A DNA stretch of 64,000 nucleotides. Source: Moritella sp. 5. GTDB lineage: Bacteria > Pseudomonadota > Gammaproteobacteria > Enterobacterales > Moritellaceae. Below the pieces are notes generated by a model. That model was not told the origin of the DNA. It saw only the letters and a program-made list of their open reading frames with translations, and made no database searches. Each line of letters begins with the position of its first letter. Position 1 is the first letter of the stretch. The stretch spans positions 3,534,001 through 3,598,000 of the forward strand of contig NZ_CP056122.1 of the NCBI RefSeq assembly GCF_018219455.1, in the 5' to 3' direction. The position numbers and the translations under genes were made by a program. Shown here piece by piece: positions 55,659 to 63,855 of the stretch.

Positions 55659-56110
55659 TTACTCCCCGTTAAATGCTTTTGCGATACCATTGGCAACGGC
55701 TATGGCGTGTTTTCCAGTTTGGGATTTATCCAGCCACAGCGCCCTGGCATAACTTTCGGTATTATCGGGCGCATGCGGTAAATAAAAGGCCTTCAAGGTA
55801 AATATCTGCTCTAACTCATTACGCTCGATAGCCTGGGCATGGCGTATTAGTTTTTTACTTCAATTTCCAATCCGTCTTCAAAATGTTCATTCACTTTGTG
55901 CAGTAAACGCATCACCGCACCTGGTAATTGCAACACTTCATCCAACGCGGCTTTATCGTCTTTGTTAACGACACGACGAAGGTAATTGGTTGCTGGTGCC
56001 ACTTTGTCGTGCGGCATCATTTCATTAATGTATTTGTTGTACGCTGCTAGTGATGGTTCAAAACGTAGTTCTTTACCTGCTGCTGTTATTACGATTGCTT
56101 TCTTTGTCAT
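55659..56110 (-). CDS. Tail chaperone fusion product (E-E' type) made by -1 frameshift
   Basis: The 87-residue chaperone frame (55847-56110) ends in EVKN with the codons GTA-AAA-AAC-TAA. The heptamer A-AAA-AAC (55850-55856), a canonical -1 slippery site, is placed directly before the stop. A -1 shift enters a frame with no ATG needed that runs 63 codons (LIRHAQAIERNELEQIF ... AIAKAFNGE-like end) to a stop at 55659-55661, giving a 150-residue fusion. Such a pair directly before the tape measure gene is known for gpE/E+E' of P2 and G/GT of lambda. The sequence evidence is direct; the shift itself is inferred. Confidence 0.75.
55847..56110 (-). CDS. Tail assembly chaperone (gpE-like), unshifted product
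   Basis: This 87-residue protein (MTKKAIVITAAGKELRFEP) precedes the tape measure gene. Its start overlaps the previous stop (ATGA). Its frame ends at the slippery site, see the fusion entry. It binds the tape measure during tail assembly in related phages. Confidence 0.8.
   Translation of the reverse strand: MTKKAIVITAAGKELRFEPSLAAYNKYINEMMPHDKVAPATNYLRRVVNKDDKAALDEVLQLPGAVMRLLHKVNEHFEDGLEIEVKN
55850..55856 (-). promoter_or_regulatory. -1 slippery heptamer A-AAA-AAC
   Basis: In the minus sense the bases A AAA AAC occur in the correct phase, followed by the stop TAA. A weak stem (TACGC...GCGTA) begins 3 bases later, too close to be the usual stimulator. Confidence 0.7.
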
Positions 56111-56343
56111 GCTGCATTATTTCCTTTAAGTAAGTTATAAATTCGGTCAAACCCAGAATCCATATTGCGTTCTACTCGGTCGCCTAGTTCTTTTACGTCA
56201 TCTTTTGTTGCATAGGTTTCTGCAACGTGTGTTTTATGTTCTGCTAAATCAGCTGAAACCTTTGATAGCCAAGTGATAACTGCGCCACCAACAACCACAA
56301 CGAGCATTATTACTGCGGCAATCGCAGCTACCCAACTAGCCAT
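56107..56343 (-). CDS. Small membrane protein of the phage lysis region
   Basis: This 78-residue protein has one N-terminal membrane helix (AAIAAVIMLVVVVGGAVITW) and a charged helical tail (LAEHKTHVAETYATKDDVKELGDRVERNMDSGF). The arrangement resembles spanin-like (Rz) or XhlA-like proteins. It sits between the holin and the tail chaperone and overlaps the latter by ATGA. Its role in lysis is plausible. Confidence 0.6.
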   Translation of the reverse strand: MASWVAAIAAVIMLVVVVGGAVITWLSKVSADLAEHKTHVAETYATKDDVKELGDRVERNMDSGFDRIYNLLKGNNAA

Positions 56344-56355
56344 TCAAACCTCTCT

Positions 56356-56874
56356 TTATGTCTTCAACCCTAACTGCTTGGATTTATCTGCACTGCTGCG
56401 ACTGCTACCGAGCCAAAACGCGACGGCAGTACCGAACGCACCTAATACTGAACCAGCAGTCATGATGATCACTTGGTCATAAGCTTTCGGTGGTTCAAAG
56501 GCAAATAAGGCGCTAAACATGCCGGAAACCATAACGGCAAGGATGATTGTCATGGCACTCGGCATCCAATGGTCTTTATGCTGTGTACGCGCGTTCTGTG
56601 TGTCCGCCAATTCAGCTTTGCGTTCATCCAGTGCAATAGCTGATGCTTGCAATGCTAATTTTTTCAGTGATACCCGCTCTTCACTTTCTAACTTGCGAAT
56701 AGCAATTAACGCTTCAGGGTTTTGTATAATGGCTTGCTCAATGGCAGTCGGTGTATTTTCCACACCCAGTGCATTGGCAAGTAATCCACCAACAGTGGCA
56801 CCCGCAGGCCCCGCAATTAAAGTACCTATCAATGGCGCAGCACTGCCAATTAATGATTTAACCTTGTCCCACAT
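56356..56874 (-). CDS. Holin-like protein (three membrane segments)
   Basis: This 172-residue protein has a Gly/Ala-rich N-terminal helix (LIGSAAPLIGTLIAGPAGATVGGLLANAL), a charged middle coiled coil and two C-terminal membrane helices (AMTIILAVMVSGMFSALFAF, AYDQVIIMTAGSVLGAFGT). The pattern resembles the 3TM holin family known from gene transfer agents. It starts 2 bases after the endolysin candidate stops, so lysis genes are adjacent. The call is by pattern. Confidence 0.68.
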   Translation of the reverse strand: MWDKVKSLIGSAAPLIGTLIAGPAGATVGGLLANALGVENTPTAIEQAIIQNPEALIAIRKLESEERVSLKKLALQASAIALDERKAELADTQNARTQHKDHWMPSAMTIILAVMVSGMFSALFAFEPPKAYDQVIIMTAGSVLGAFGTAVAFWLGSSRSSADKSKQLGLKT

Positions 56875-56876
56875 AG

Positions 56877-57299
56877 CTAATCCTTACTTATTGAGAGGCT
56901 GACAATTTCGCCGGCAAATTCATTCATCAGAACTGAGAACGCAGCCGTTGAATTCAATACTGCCCACTCACCATTAACAAAACCAAAATCTACACCAGGA
57001 GCCAAGCAACCTTGTAAATCTTGTGGTGAGTTAGCTTTGTGCATCAAAATATGAGTACGCAAGCTCGGGCCACTGCGTGTAACACCCAGTTCAGGCGCTT
57101 CAAGTGCATAACAAGCACCAAACTTCGGTGATTGATGTGGCAGGGCAACGTAAGTACCTTCAACAATGCAAGATTCAGACGGCTTGTTATTCAACATTGG
57201 TCGTTCAACGAAACAACATATTTTACTGCCGTCTTCACGATGCAATGTTGAATAAGTGCCATGTTCAAAATAACGACGTCTTAATGAAAAATGTTTCAT
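56877..57299 (-). CDS. DUF5675-like protein, endolysin candidate
   Basis: This 140-residue protein has no signal peptide. The DUF5675-like core reads RTHILMHKANSPQDLQGCLAPG: a His, Asn and a Gly-Cys pair that recall the catalytic His/Cys of L,D-transpeptidase folds. It is next to the holin-like gene where an endolysin is expected; no classical lysozyme occurs in the cluster. An N-terminal FSLRRRYFEHGTYSTLHREDG segment is shared by the family. Function is inferred from position. Confidence 0.62.
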   Translation of the reverse strand: MKHFSLRRRYFEHGTYSTLHREDGSKICCFVERPMLNNKPSESCIVEGTYVALPHQSPKFGACYALEAPELGVTRSGPSLRTHILMHKANSPQDLQGCLAPGVDFGFVNGEWAVLNSTAAFSVLMNEFAGEIVSLSISKD

Positions 57300-57511
57300 A
57301 ATTTTCCTTTATCAGCTAATTCTTGGCAGTCAGTACAAAATTGACAGCCTTTAACGGCTTCTTGTCGTGCTTTTGGAATATCAGCACCACACTCATTACA
57401 TTCTTCAGCGCTCTTTAATTGAGTCTGTTTAGGCCGTGTTGCAAAGTGGTTCTTCAATGCCATTGCCGTTTGTTTTTCTTCAAGTGCGCAGGCACTATCT
57501 AATACATCCAC
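57296..57511 (-). CDS. TraR/DksA-type zinc finger protein
   Basis: It starts at a GTG (57509-57511) with AAGGGG 5 bases before it; 71 residues. The C4 zinc finger is C38, C41, C56, C59 (CNECGADIP, GCQFCTDC). Phage TraR-like proteins bind RNA polymerase and can change host transcription as DksA does. It overlaps the next gene by ATGA. Confidence 0.85.
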   Translation of the reverse strand: MDVLDSACALEEKQTAMALKNHFATRPKQTQLKSAEECNECGADIPKARQEAVKGCQFCTDCQELADKGKL

Positions 57512-57520
57512 CGCAACCCC

Positions 57521-57976
57521 TTACCCAACTAAATCGCGGGTATCTTCTTTACTTAAGTAAGGAACACCATCGATGTGGATGAAATCAGGGCTAGTCACTA
57601 ACCCTTTAACTTTGTGCTTGGTTTTATCTGATGAAGACGGGTCAACATCTAAGATACTTTCCAGTAATAGTTTTACGCCAAACACTTCAATAGTAAGTTC
57701 TTCACCACCGGCATTGCCGTAAAACATGCAATCGTGTGGTTCAATACCACGCCAACTGCCTGCACTTCTTGCTGCTTCACCGAGTAACTTGAAATTTTTA
57801 GTATCAAGTTCATATTCAACATCAGCACTTACTGCACCGTCGGTATGGCCATCTGGTACACCGCGGGTTGTTGATACTGCGGAATCATCAGAGATTGATA
57901 CCGAGGCTTTTTCTACATGAATAACGGTACCGAAAATATCAACATCGAAATTCATGCCACTTAAACGTTTGCTCAT
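57521..57976 (-). CDS. Phage tail tube protein (DUF2597/FII-like)
   Basis: This 151-residue protein is of the DUF2597 type found directly after the sheath in K139-like phages; it makes the inner tail tube. Acidic repeats SDDSAVSTTRGVPDGHTDGAV and EYELDTKNFKLL fit the tube fold. Overlap of 4 bases with the sheath gene indicates coupling. Confidence 0.82.
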   Translation of the reverse strand: MSKRLSGMNFDVDIFGTVIHVEKASVSISDDSAVSTTRGVPDGHTDGAVSADVEYELDTKNFKLLGEAARSAGSWRGIEPHDCMFYGNAGGEELTIEVFGVKLLLESILDVDPSSSDKTKHKVKGLVTSPDFIHIDGVPYLSKEDTRDLVG

Positions 57977-59088
57977 GCTGCGTCTCCTGGGTTACTAAGG
58001 TCTAACATCAGATTGGCAACAATCTCTTTCGGGCAATCGTAAGGTTTGGCTTTAATGTAAATTTCGACCTTGTTACGATTAACCCAATTGATTGTGATGG
58101 CATCCGCTGATGGTGGTTGAATATCACCAGGGAACATTTGTTTACCAATGGTGATGCTCTTTGACATTTCACGCAGTGGTCGAGCGTAGCGACTTTGCGC
58201 TGATTTAGTGCTAAATGGCGTGCTATTAAATGAACGGTCACCCAAATCAGCAATGCATAACAAACGTACACGGCGAGCAACTTTGTCGATGACACGGCGA
58301 TTTTCAACCACCTGATAATCACCACCTTCAGCATCTAACATGCGACCATCAGCCCAGTAGATACCTTCATAATCAGGGTACCAACAAGGCACAGAGAAGC
58401 GGTTCTGCTCTAGCGTTTTCAATGTTGCAGTGCCAAGCATCACCCCGTCTTTATCAACCGGCAGTGTCACGTCACCAATTAAGGCACCTGTTTTAACGCG
58501 GCACGGTGAGTCTGCAATCGACACGCTGCGATTACATAAACGGCCCATTAATTTACCCAAAGCATCAGGGAATACTTGCGGGATAAGCATCACACCATCA
58601 GCGGCAATCGTGTCTTGGATAGCTACGGTTGCTGCTTCATAGTCAGACCACGACTGCGTATCAACTGCAATTTCAGGCGTACATAACGCCATAAACTGCC
58701 AGCGGCCATACTTGGCAATCAAGGTATGATAAAGCGCTTGCGCTTCCGTCACCGTTGCTTGGTCTGATGTAGGGTCACACAAGATCACGGCTTCAAAGCT
58801 TTGGGTTTCTTGGGCTTTTAGTGCTGCTTCATCCCATTGCTCACCGCCAGCCATGACATAAACGGCTGCACTCCAATTCTGACCAGCATTAAGCATTGCG
58901 GCTTTAACATTACGTTTCAGTGCAGAATCATCCGCGCCAAGCTGCTCGTCAAAATCGGTATCGGTATTTACTGACAATAATTTGCCGGTATTAGTACTGC
59001 CCAGACCGATAAACAAGAAATGGCGTTCCACTTCTGTTACTGGGCCCTGCATTTGGTTAAGTGTATTTACTTGAACTGTCGGCCACAT
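57973..59088 (-). CDS. Contractile tail sheath (DUF2586/FI-like)
   Basis: This 371-residue protein is the DUF2586-type sheath. Recognisable parts: VERHFLFIGLGSTNTGK near the N-terminus, PSDQATVTEAQAL-like and VMLIPQVFPDALGKLMGRLCNRSVSIADSP in the middle, and the conserved C-terminal INWVNRNKVEIYIKAKPYDCP. Contraction drives the tube into the host. It overlaps the S-like gene by one base. Confidence 0.85.
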   Translation of the reverse strand: MWPTVQVNTLNQMQGPVTEVERHFLFIGLGSTNTGKLLSVNTDTDFDEQLGADDSALKRNVKAAMLNAGQNWSAAVYVMAGGEQWDEAALKAQETQSFEAVILCDPTSDQATVTEAQALYHTLIAKYGRWQFMALCTPEIAVDTQSWSDYEAATVAIQDTIAADGVMLIPQVFPDALGKLMGRLCNRSVSIADSPCRVKTGALIGDVTLPVDKDGVMLGTATLKTLEQNRFSVPCWYPDYEGIYWADGRMLDAEGGDYQVVENRRVIDKVARRVRLLCIADLGDRSFNSTPFSTKSAQSRYARPLREMSKSITIGKQMFPGDIQPPSADAITINWVNRNKVEIYIKAKPYDCPKEIVANLMLDLSNPGDAA

Positions 59089-59726
59089 TAGCGTTGTTCC
59101 TTTTCTAGTTCTGCTGCTACGAAATTGGTAATGTCTTTTGACTTTGCACCTAAGAGCTGGCGTTCTGGTAACTTAACTTCCCAACTCGATTGCGCGTCTT
59201 TGTTCTTAAGTTCCCTGATAATTAGTCCAGCTTGACCTGTCGTTAAATTTTCAAGGATCCATTTAATACTTGGCTTTTTACGTTTGCCTTTACGTTTTGC
59301 GGCGATGGTATAACCAAACTCTCTTAGGCGTTTAGCCTGCAATCGCGTTGGCTTATCATCATAGTTAGGTTTGCCGTATACCTTTCTTGCTTTGGCTGCA
59401 TTCCACTTTTCAGTTGCACCATGTTGATGCTTACTGGCAATGGTTCCCGCTAGACCAGGGAAATATAAGGTTGCTTCCTTTGAGTTAGCTTTGGTCTTTA
59501 ATTGCTTACTCATTTTGCGCATCATCTTTTTACTGCCTGACGCTCTGCCTTGCCAACTGCGACCATTGGGATCTTTGTTTTCCCGAATGTTCTTTTTATT
59601 TTGTTTGGCTAAGTGCCGGCTTAACTTGCCCAGTATTCGAGTGCGTTTTTTCGGGTGTAACGTCATTAGTTTTAATTGCTGCTGAACGCTTAACATTTCG
59701 CGCTCTAACATCGATACCCGGATCAC
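59088..59726 (-). CDS. Tail completion protein S-like
   Basis: This 212-residue basic protein (LNPKKRTRILGKLSRHLAKQNKKNIRENKDPNGR, close to the phage virion morphogenesis family) holds an exposed basic stretch (KRKGKRKKPS). P2 gpS-like proteins complete the tail before joining to the head. It overlaps the R-like gene by ATGA. Confidence 0.78.
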   Translation of the reverse strand: MIRVSMLEREMLSVQQQLKLMTLHPKKRTRILGKLSRHLAKQNKKNIRENKDPNGRSWQGRASGSKKMMRKMSKQLKTKANSKEATLYFPGLAGTIASKHQHGATEKWNAAKARKVYGKPNYDDKPTRLQAKRLREFGYTIAAKRKGKRKKPSIKWILENLTTGQAGLIIRELKNKDAQSSWEVKLPERQLLGAKSKDITNFVAAELEKEQR

Positions 59727-60238
59727 TTATCGCTTCCAATAGGTGACGGCGGGTTATCCCCTGAAAGAATATCGCCATGTTCAGCAATCCATATTTCATA
59801 AGGGGCCACTTTCCACTTTTTACCATCCCACTCAATGGGCCCGTTTGGATCTTCTACCACCATGAACGGTTCTCGAAATTCCACTTCAATAACCATTTCA
59901 ACGCAGTCTTCACTTTCCGGTTCAATGTCTGCAGTGGGATCAGGTAATTTGAATGGATCCCTGTGTTCATCAAAATCCATCAACCAGGCCATCACTGAAG
60001 CAAGCACAATTTCAGGTGCACACTTCTTAAAGGGAAAACGTTCAAAACTCAACACTGCTTTGTAAGACAAATGACCAATATCACGGCCAGTACCATAGTC
60101 TTTAGGCGCTAAAATCAGCTCTACATCTTCCATCCAAGAATCAAAGTGCTTATGCAGTGTCTTTGGTACAACGCCATTAACACGGCTTGTTAAACCTTTC
60201 AGGTAATAGCCTGCTGAATATTGGCTTTCTTCGCTCAT
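59723..60238 (-). CDS. Tail completion protein R-like
   Basis: This 171-residue protein is at the P2 R position. The N-terminal part YLKGLTSRVNGVVPKTLHKHFDSWMEDVELI is similar to gpR-type proteins, and the central VLSFERFPFKKCAPEIVLASVMAWLMDFDEHRD segment too. Start and stop overlap both neighbours by 4 bases. Confidence 0.75.
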   Translation of the reverse strand: MSEESQYSAGYYLKGLTSRVNGVVPKTLHKHFDSWMEDVELILAPKDYGTGRDIGHLSYKAVLSFERFPFKKCAPEIVLASVMAWLMDFDEHRDPFKLPDPTADIEPESEDCVEMVIEVEFREPFMVVEDPNGPIEWDGKKWKVAPYEIWIAEHGDILSGDNPPSPIGSDK

Positions 60239-60699
60239 AGCAATTCAACTCCAGTACTGCGTTTGCCTCTAATCGTGCGAATGTGCTGTAAACTTTCAGC
60301 AAATAAACTGTCTCTGGTTTCCGATTCAGTTTGAGCAACGTTCTCACCGGCATCACGCATTTGTGTTGTGGCGAATTCAGGTAACAATTCAGCTTTAGCA
60401 CGGGCATATACCGATTTTTCATACAAGATAACGAGCATGTTCTTATCTGCAATACTCGGGCTACCAACTACATCCGACGCGCGGGTGATCCCCTTATCTT
60501 GATAACCCGATTTAACACTGGCTAACTCAATATTGATTTGTGCAATGGCTGATACAACGGACATTGCGATCGCATCTTTATCCATATCAACCGGTACACT
60601 TCGACGTTTCTCAAAATCACCGGCGTTAATGTCCGGCCAAAAACCATCATTTGTAATCTCAGTATCTTGCTGTTGTGTATCCGTCTTACCACTAAACAT
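60235..60699 (-). CDS. Head completion protein L-like
   Basis: The ATG at 60699 (MFSGKTDTQQQ) is preferred; the longer frame starts with a GTG at 60735 that has no ribosome site. 154 residues. The INAGDFEKRRSVPVDMDKDAI segment is typical of P2 gpL, which joins head and tail. The 68-base space upstream to the M-like gene is the largest gap in the late cluster. Confidence 0.78.
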   Translation of the reverse strand: MFSGKTDTQQQDTEITNDGFWPDINAGDFEKRRSVPVDMDKDAIAMSVVSAIAQINIELASVKSGYQDKGITRASDVVGSPSIADKNMLVILYEKSVYARAKAELLPEFATTQMRDAGENVAQTESETRDSLFAESLQHIRTIRGKRSTGVELL

Positions 60700-60803
60700 A
60701 TTGCTACTCACTTTCAATGGGTCGGCTCTGGCCACTGCGATAAGGAGCCCATTTCACGACTGTGAATAAGTCCAACGCAGCCGAGCCGGTGGCGCGAGAG
60801 TTG

Positions 60804-61556
60804 TTACGATTCGCTGTCTTTACCAATGGTCTTGGCTATTTCTCTGACCATTTTTTTAACGCCCGCTTTGTCGTTTAACGCGGTTGCTTTGGTGCCGTAG
60901 GTATAGGCATTGCCCAGGTTAAATACGCTCTGTTCTAGCTTTGCAGCCATGGCGTATAGCTTGCCGCCAATTAATTCACTTAACCGCCATTGGTGCGTAT
61001 TCAGCAAATGGATAAACTGAGTAAATAGCTGAATAACGTGGCTTCGCTCTACTGCGTCACGGCCTTGGCTTAGGTGCTTAGCCCCTTCGTCATAAAGCTG
61101 GTCGATTAAAAAGGTCGGCCAATCTTGGGTACTAAAGCGCCCTGGTAAACGTTGGTTTTGCGTCACTAACAAAGGCAAGAATTCAAAGGCTGTTTTCCAG
61201 TGTCCAAGGTCCACAAGCCAAATTACCACCCAAGCCAGCACCATATTTTGATGGTCTGCGCCTTGTGTTTGATAGCGACGTAAGTAATCTAGGTATTGAT
61301 GGTTCTCAATGGCCTTGGCTTTGTATTCAAGCTTGTCTTCCATGTGGGAAAACTTTTTAAGTTGAGCAAGGTCGGAATCCATCGCTGCTTTGAAGAAATC
61401 AAACTCGTCCATGATGCCTTCGGCGCGGCTTGATTCGGCTTCGACAATCTTGCCCTGCTTGGCAGTCACCGTGACAGATTGGTCAGGACCACTTGCCAGG
61501 TCAACACCGATAATAGATGCATGGGTTTTACGCTGATTACGTTTTACTATGCTCAT
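60804..61556 (-). CDS. Terminase small subunit M-like, with N-terminal extension
   Basis: This 250-residue protein has the gpM-type part at about residues 65-250 (LEYKAKAIENHQYLDYLRRY, then LAWVVIWLVDLGHWKTAFEFL). In front is an N-terminal piece of about 60 residues not typical of P2 M, with IIGVDLASGPDQSVTVTAKQ, a beta-strand-like segment resembling phage RuvC-like or DUF-type nucleases only weakly. It binds cos DNA for packaging with P. Confidence 0.82.
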   Translation of the reverse strand: MSIVKRNQRKTHASIIGVDLASGPDQSVTVTAKQGKIVEAESSRAEGIMDEFDFFKAAMDSDLAQLKKFSHMEDKLEYKAKAIENHQYLDYLRRYQTQGADHQNMVLAWVVIWLVDLGHWKTAFEFLPLLVTQNQRLPGRFSTQDWPTFLIDQLYDEGAKHLSQGRDAVERSHVIQLFTQFIHLLNTHQWRLSELIGGKLYAMAAKLEQSVFNLGNAYTYGTKATALNDKAGVKKMVREIAKTIGKDSES

Positions 61557-61635
61557 TTCAAAAAACTCTCTGCTTGGTAAATAACTGGCTTACCGTGATA
61601 AGCCAGTACTTGATTCATCTACTCGTTCAAATCGG

Positions 61636-62721
61636 TTAAGACCAAACCCAGTGCGCGGGGTTATCCGCATCAAAGTCAGCAGCATCAACTGCAGGGTCTT
61701 TGACCTTGTCCAGCTTTATGCTGCTCGCTTCAAAGAAGGCAATCTTTTCCAAATCATTGATGTAGTAACAATCGTTACGTGATTGATAATCTTCGACACG
61801 TTTCTTCTTGGCATTATTTTCAATCGAGGTGCGCGTTGAACCTGATTGCACGTAATGACAAAGGTTATCGAACGAGGTGATTAAAATGCCGCGCTCTGGG
61901 AAGAACGGCACCTTATACGCTTTCAAACCACCGAATGTTTCAATGATCTGCTCTAACTCGATCTTGTCTTTTTCACTTGGGGTATGTGCTTGTTTGGCAT
62001 AGAGCTTGTTCTTTTCTTTGGATAACAGCTCATCACCAATAATGGCGACTAAACCAATGCGCTTATGGGCTGGAATGGCCTGCAGTAAATCATGTACGCC
62101 TTGATCAAGGTTTTCATAATCACCGCCTGCACCGATACGAATTTCACCGTCTTTTTGTTCACCATCGGCAAACACATTGGCGGGATTGTCACGGCGAACC
62201 AGCTGGAACCAACCGATATTCACATCTTCCATCATTGGGAATGTGGCGATATCAGTTACTTTGGCGGCACTGGTACCGTTCCAGCCAATTTTGATGATAT
62301 CCAATGCTATAGCTTGACGAACGTGGGCACGAAAACGACTGTGGAAGTCTGGGAACTTGGCCCACATATCCATGCGCTGCCACGTAATGTGGGTATCGCA
62401 CTCAACCGCATAACAACGGTATTCACGGTCGGTTAAACCCAGCGGGTCTTTGGTGCTACGACTTTTACTTTCATCTGTTTCGACGCCAGCACGACCAGTC
62501 ACACCGCCGTTAATCCCTGCAGTGATCGCACTGCCAACTAAATCATCGACCATTTGCGTATCAATACGCTGTAAGAATTCTGCACTTTGATATACCTGGT
62601 CATATAGCGTCTGCTCAATCGACGGCTCGACACTGAACTGTTCAGATACGGAGGCAACCCCGTAATTGACAGCCAATGCAGACACAACCGCGGCAAAAAC
62701 TTGTGTTGTTTTAAGCTTCAT
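61636..62721 (-). CDS. Major capsid protein N-like
   Basis: This 361-residue protein is of the P2 gpN major capsid family. Typical parts: TTQVFAAVVSALAVNYGVASVSEQFSVEPSIEQTLYDQV, LGLTDREYRCYAVECDTHI, GWNGTSAAKVTDIATFPMMEDVNIGW. The N-terminal region is normally cut by the O protease during maturation. AGGAACCAAATTA is the ribosome site. Confidence 0.9.
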   Translation of the reverse strand: MKLKTTQVFAAVVSALAVNYGVASVSEQFSVEPSIEQTLYDQVYQSAEFLQRIDTQMVDDLVGSAITAGINGGVTGRAGVETDESKSRSTKDPLGLTDREYRCYAVECDTHITWQRMDMWAKFPDFHSRFRAHVRQAIALDIIKIGWNGTSAAKVTDIATFPMMEDVNIGWFQLVRRDNPANVFADGEQKDGEIRIGAGGDYENLDQGVHDLLQAIPAHKRIGLVAIIGDELLSKEKNKLYAKQAHTPSEKDKIELEQIIETFGGLKAYKVPFFPERGILITSFDNLCHYVQSGSTRTSIENNAKKKRVEDYQSRNDCYYINDLEKIAFFEASSIKLDKVKDPAVDAADFDADNPAHWVWS

Positions 62722-62738
62722 TAATTTGGTTCCTATTG

Positions 62739-63665
62739 CTAAAGAAGGTTGTGGTATTTGGCATTTTCACCAAGGTGTTCTTCTTCACCATCAGTGGTTG
62801 TTGATGCAGGGTCTTTGATTGCATCGTTCACGGTTTTAGTCAGCGCTGCAATTTGTTCAACCAAACCATTAACCTTGCCATCAATAGCCGAGAATTCAGC
62901 CGTTGGTTCACCTGTACTTGTGTCTGCTTCGATACCCGTATTCACATCATCTATCAGTGCTGTGGTAGTACCTTGTTTAGCAAGTAAGTCTTGCGTTGCT
63001 TGGGTATTGGCTTCGAGCGCTTGGCTAAATTTAAGCAATGGTTCACCGAGCGCGTCGGCCATTGCTGCTGCAAGTTCTTCGCGGGTCATATCGTCATTGT
63101 CCTTTTTAAAATTAAAGAGTTGTTTAAACAGGCTCTTGGTGGGTTTGGCCGCTTCTTCTAACCCTAATGACACCTTTAATAGGTCAGTATCTGAAGATGT
63201 ATTATTAGTGTTGTCTTTGTCTTGCTGACCAAAGTGAATGCGGTCGGTGTAGGTACTGGCCGGATAATCCGTCACGGCAAGCCCCGTTAAATAGGTTTGC
63301 CCTGACTTCATAAAGTCTCGGTCAATTTCGATACTGAAATAGACGGCTTGGTCAGCTTGGTTTAGTTGCACAAATGATGCGTTCGGCGATAACACGGCGT
63401 ATAAGACTTTAATACCGTCTTCATTTTTATCTGTGCTTAACCCGATCACATCACCTAACATCCCACCTTTAATATCGATGTTGCTAAGGTTCTTCGCCGC
63501 CCAACCAGACCAATTAAATTCGTGGTCTAAATTGATACGAGCGCCGTACTTTTTATAGTTGTAAGTGGTAACAATATCGTCGATATCTTTTTCTGATATT
63601 TCGCGACCATCTACCGTTAACCCCATGGCGGCAATGGCAAGTGGAATAGTGCGTAACTGAGCCAT
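62739..63665 (-). CDS. Capsid scaffold and protease O-like
   Basis: This 308-residue protein is of the P2 gpO family: an N-terminal serine protease (about residues 1-160) with a catalytic triad visible as Asp19 (TVDGRE), His48 (NLDHEF) and Ser111 (YFSIEID), matching P2 gpO Asp19-His48-Ser107, and a C-terminal scaffold coil (about 195-308). It guides capsid assembly, then cleaves itself and N. CAGGAAACAAC is the ribosome site. Confidence 0.92.
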   Translation of the reverse strand: MAQLRTIPLAIAAMGLTVDGREISEKDIDDIVTTYNYKKYGARINLDHEFNWSGWAAKNLSNIDIKGGMLGDVIGLSTDKNEDGIKVLYAVLSPNASFVQLNQADQAVYFSIEIDRDFMKSGQTYLTGLAVTDYPASTYTDRIHFGQQDKDNTNNTSSDTDLLKVSLGLEEAAKPTKSLFKQLFNFKKDNDDMTREELAAAMADALGEPLLKFSQALEANTQATQDLLAKQGTTTALIDDVNTGIEADTSTGEPTAEFSAIDGKVNGLVEQIAALTKTVNDAIKDPASTTTDGEEEHLGENAKYHNLL

Positions 63666-63855
63666 GTTGTTTCCTGTTTAATGTCAAAGTGAATCTAAGT
63701 GAGACCAATTTTGCCTTCAGAATAGGCCTTAATCCATCACATTAAATCCGCTAAGTTCCGATCTTGGCGATGCCGGAATAACGCGGAAATCTTCTTAAAG
63801 AATTACGTGTTTTAGGGTTATAAACTTGGCGCTTGTTCTTACTAACAGGCCAGTT
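63666..63855. promoter_or_regulatory. Divergent late promoter region between O-like and P-like genes
   Basis: 190 bases separate the two divergent head genes. Both should be driven by late promoters activated by an Ogr-type protein. I did not find a clear TGT-N12-ACA site, so the promoter parts are not marked. Confidence 0.4.
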
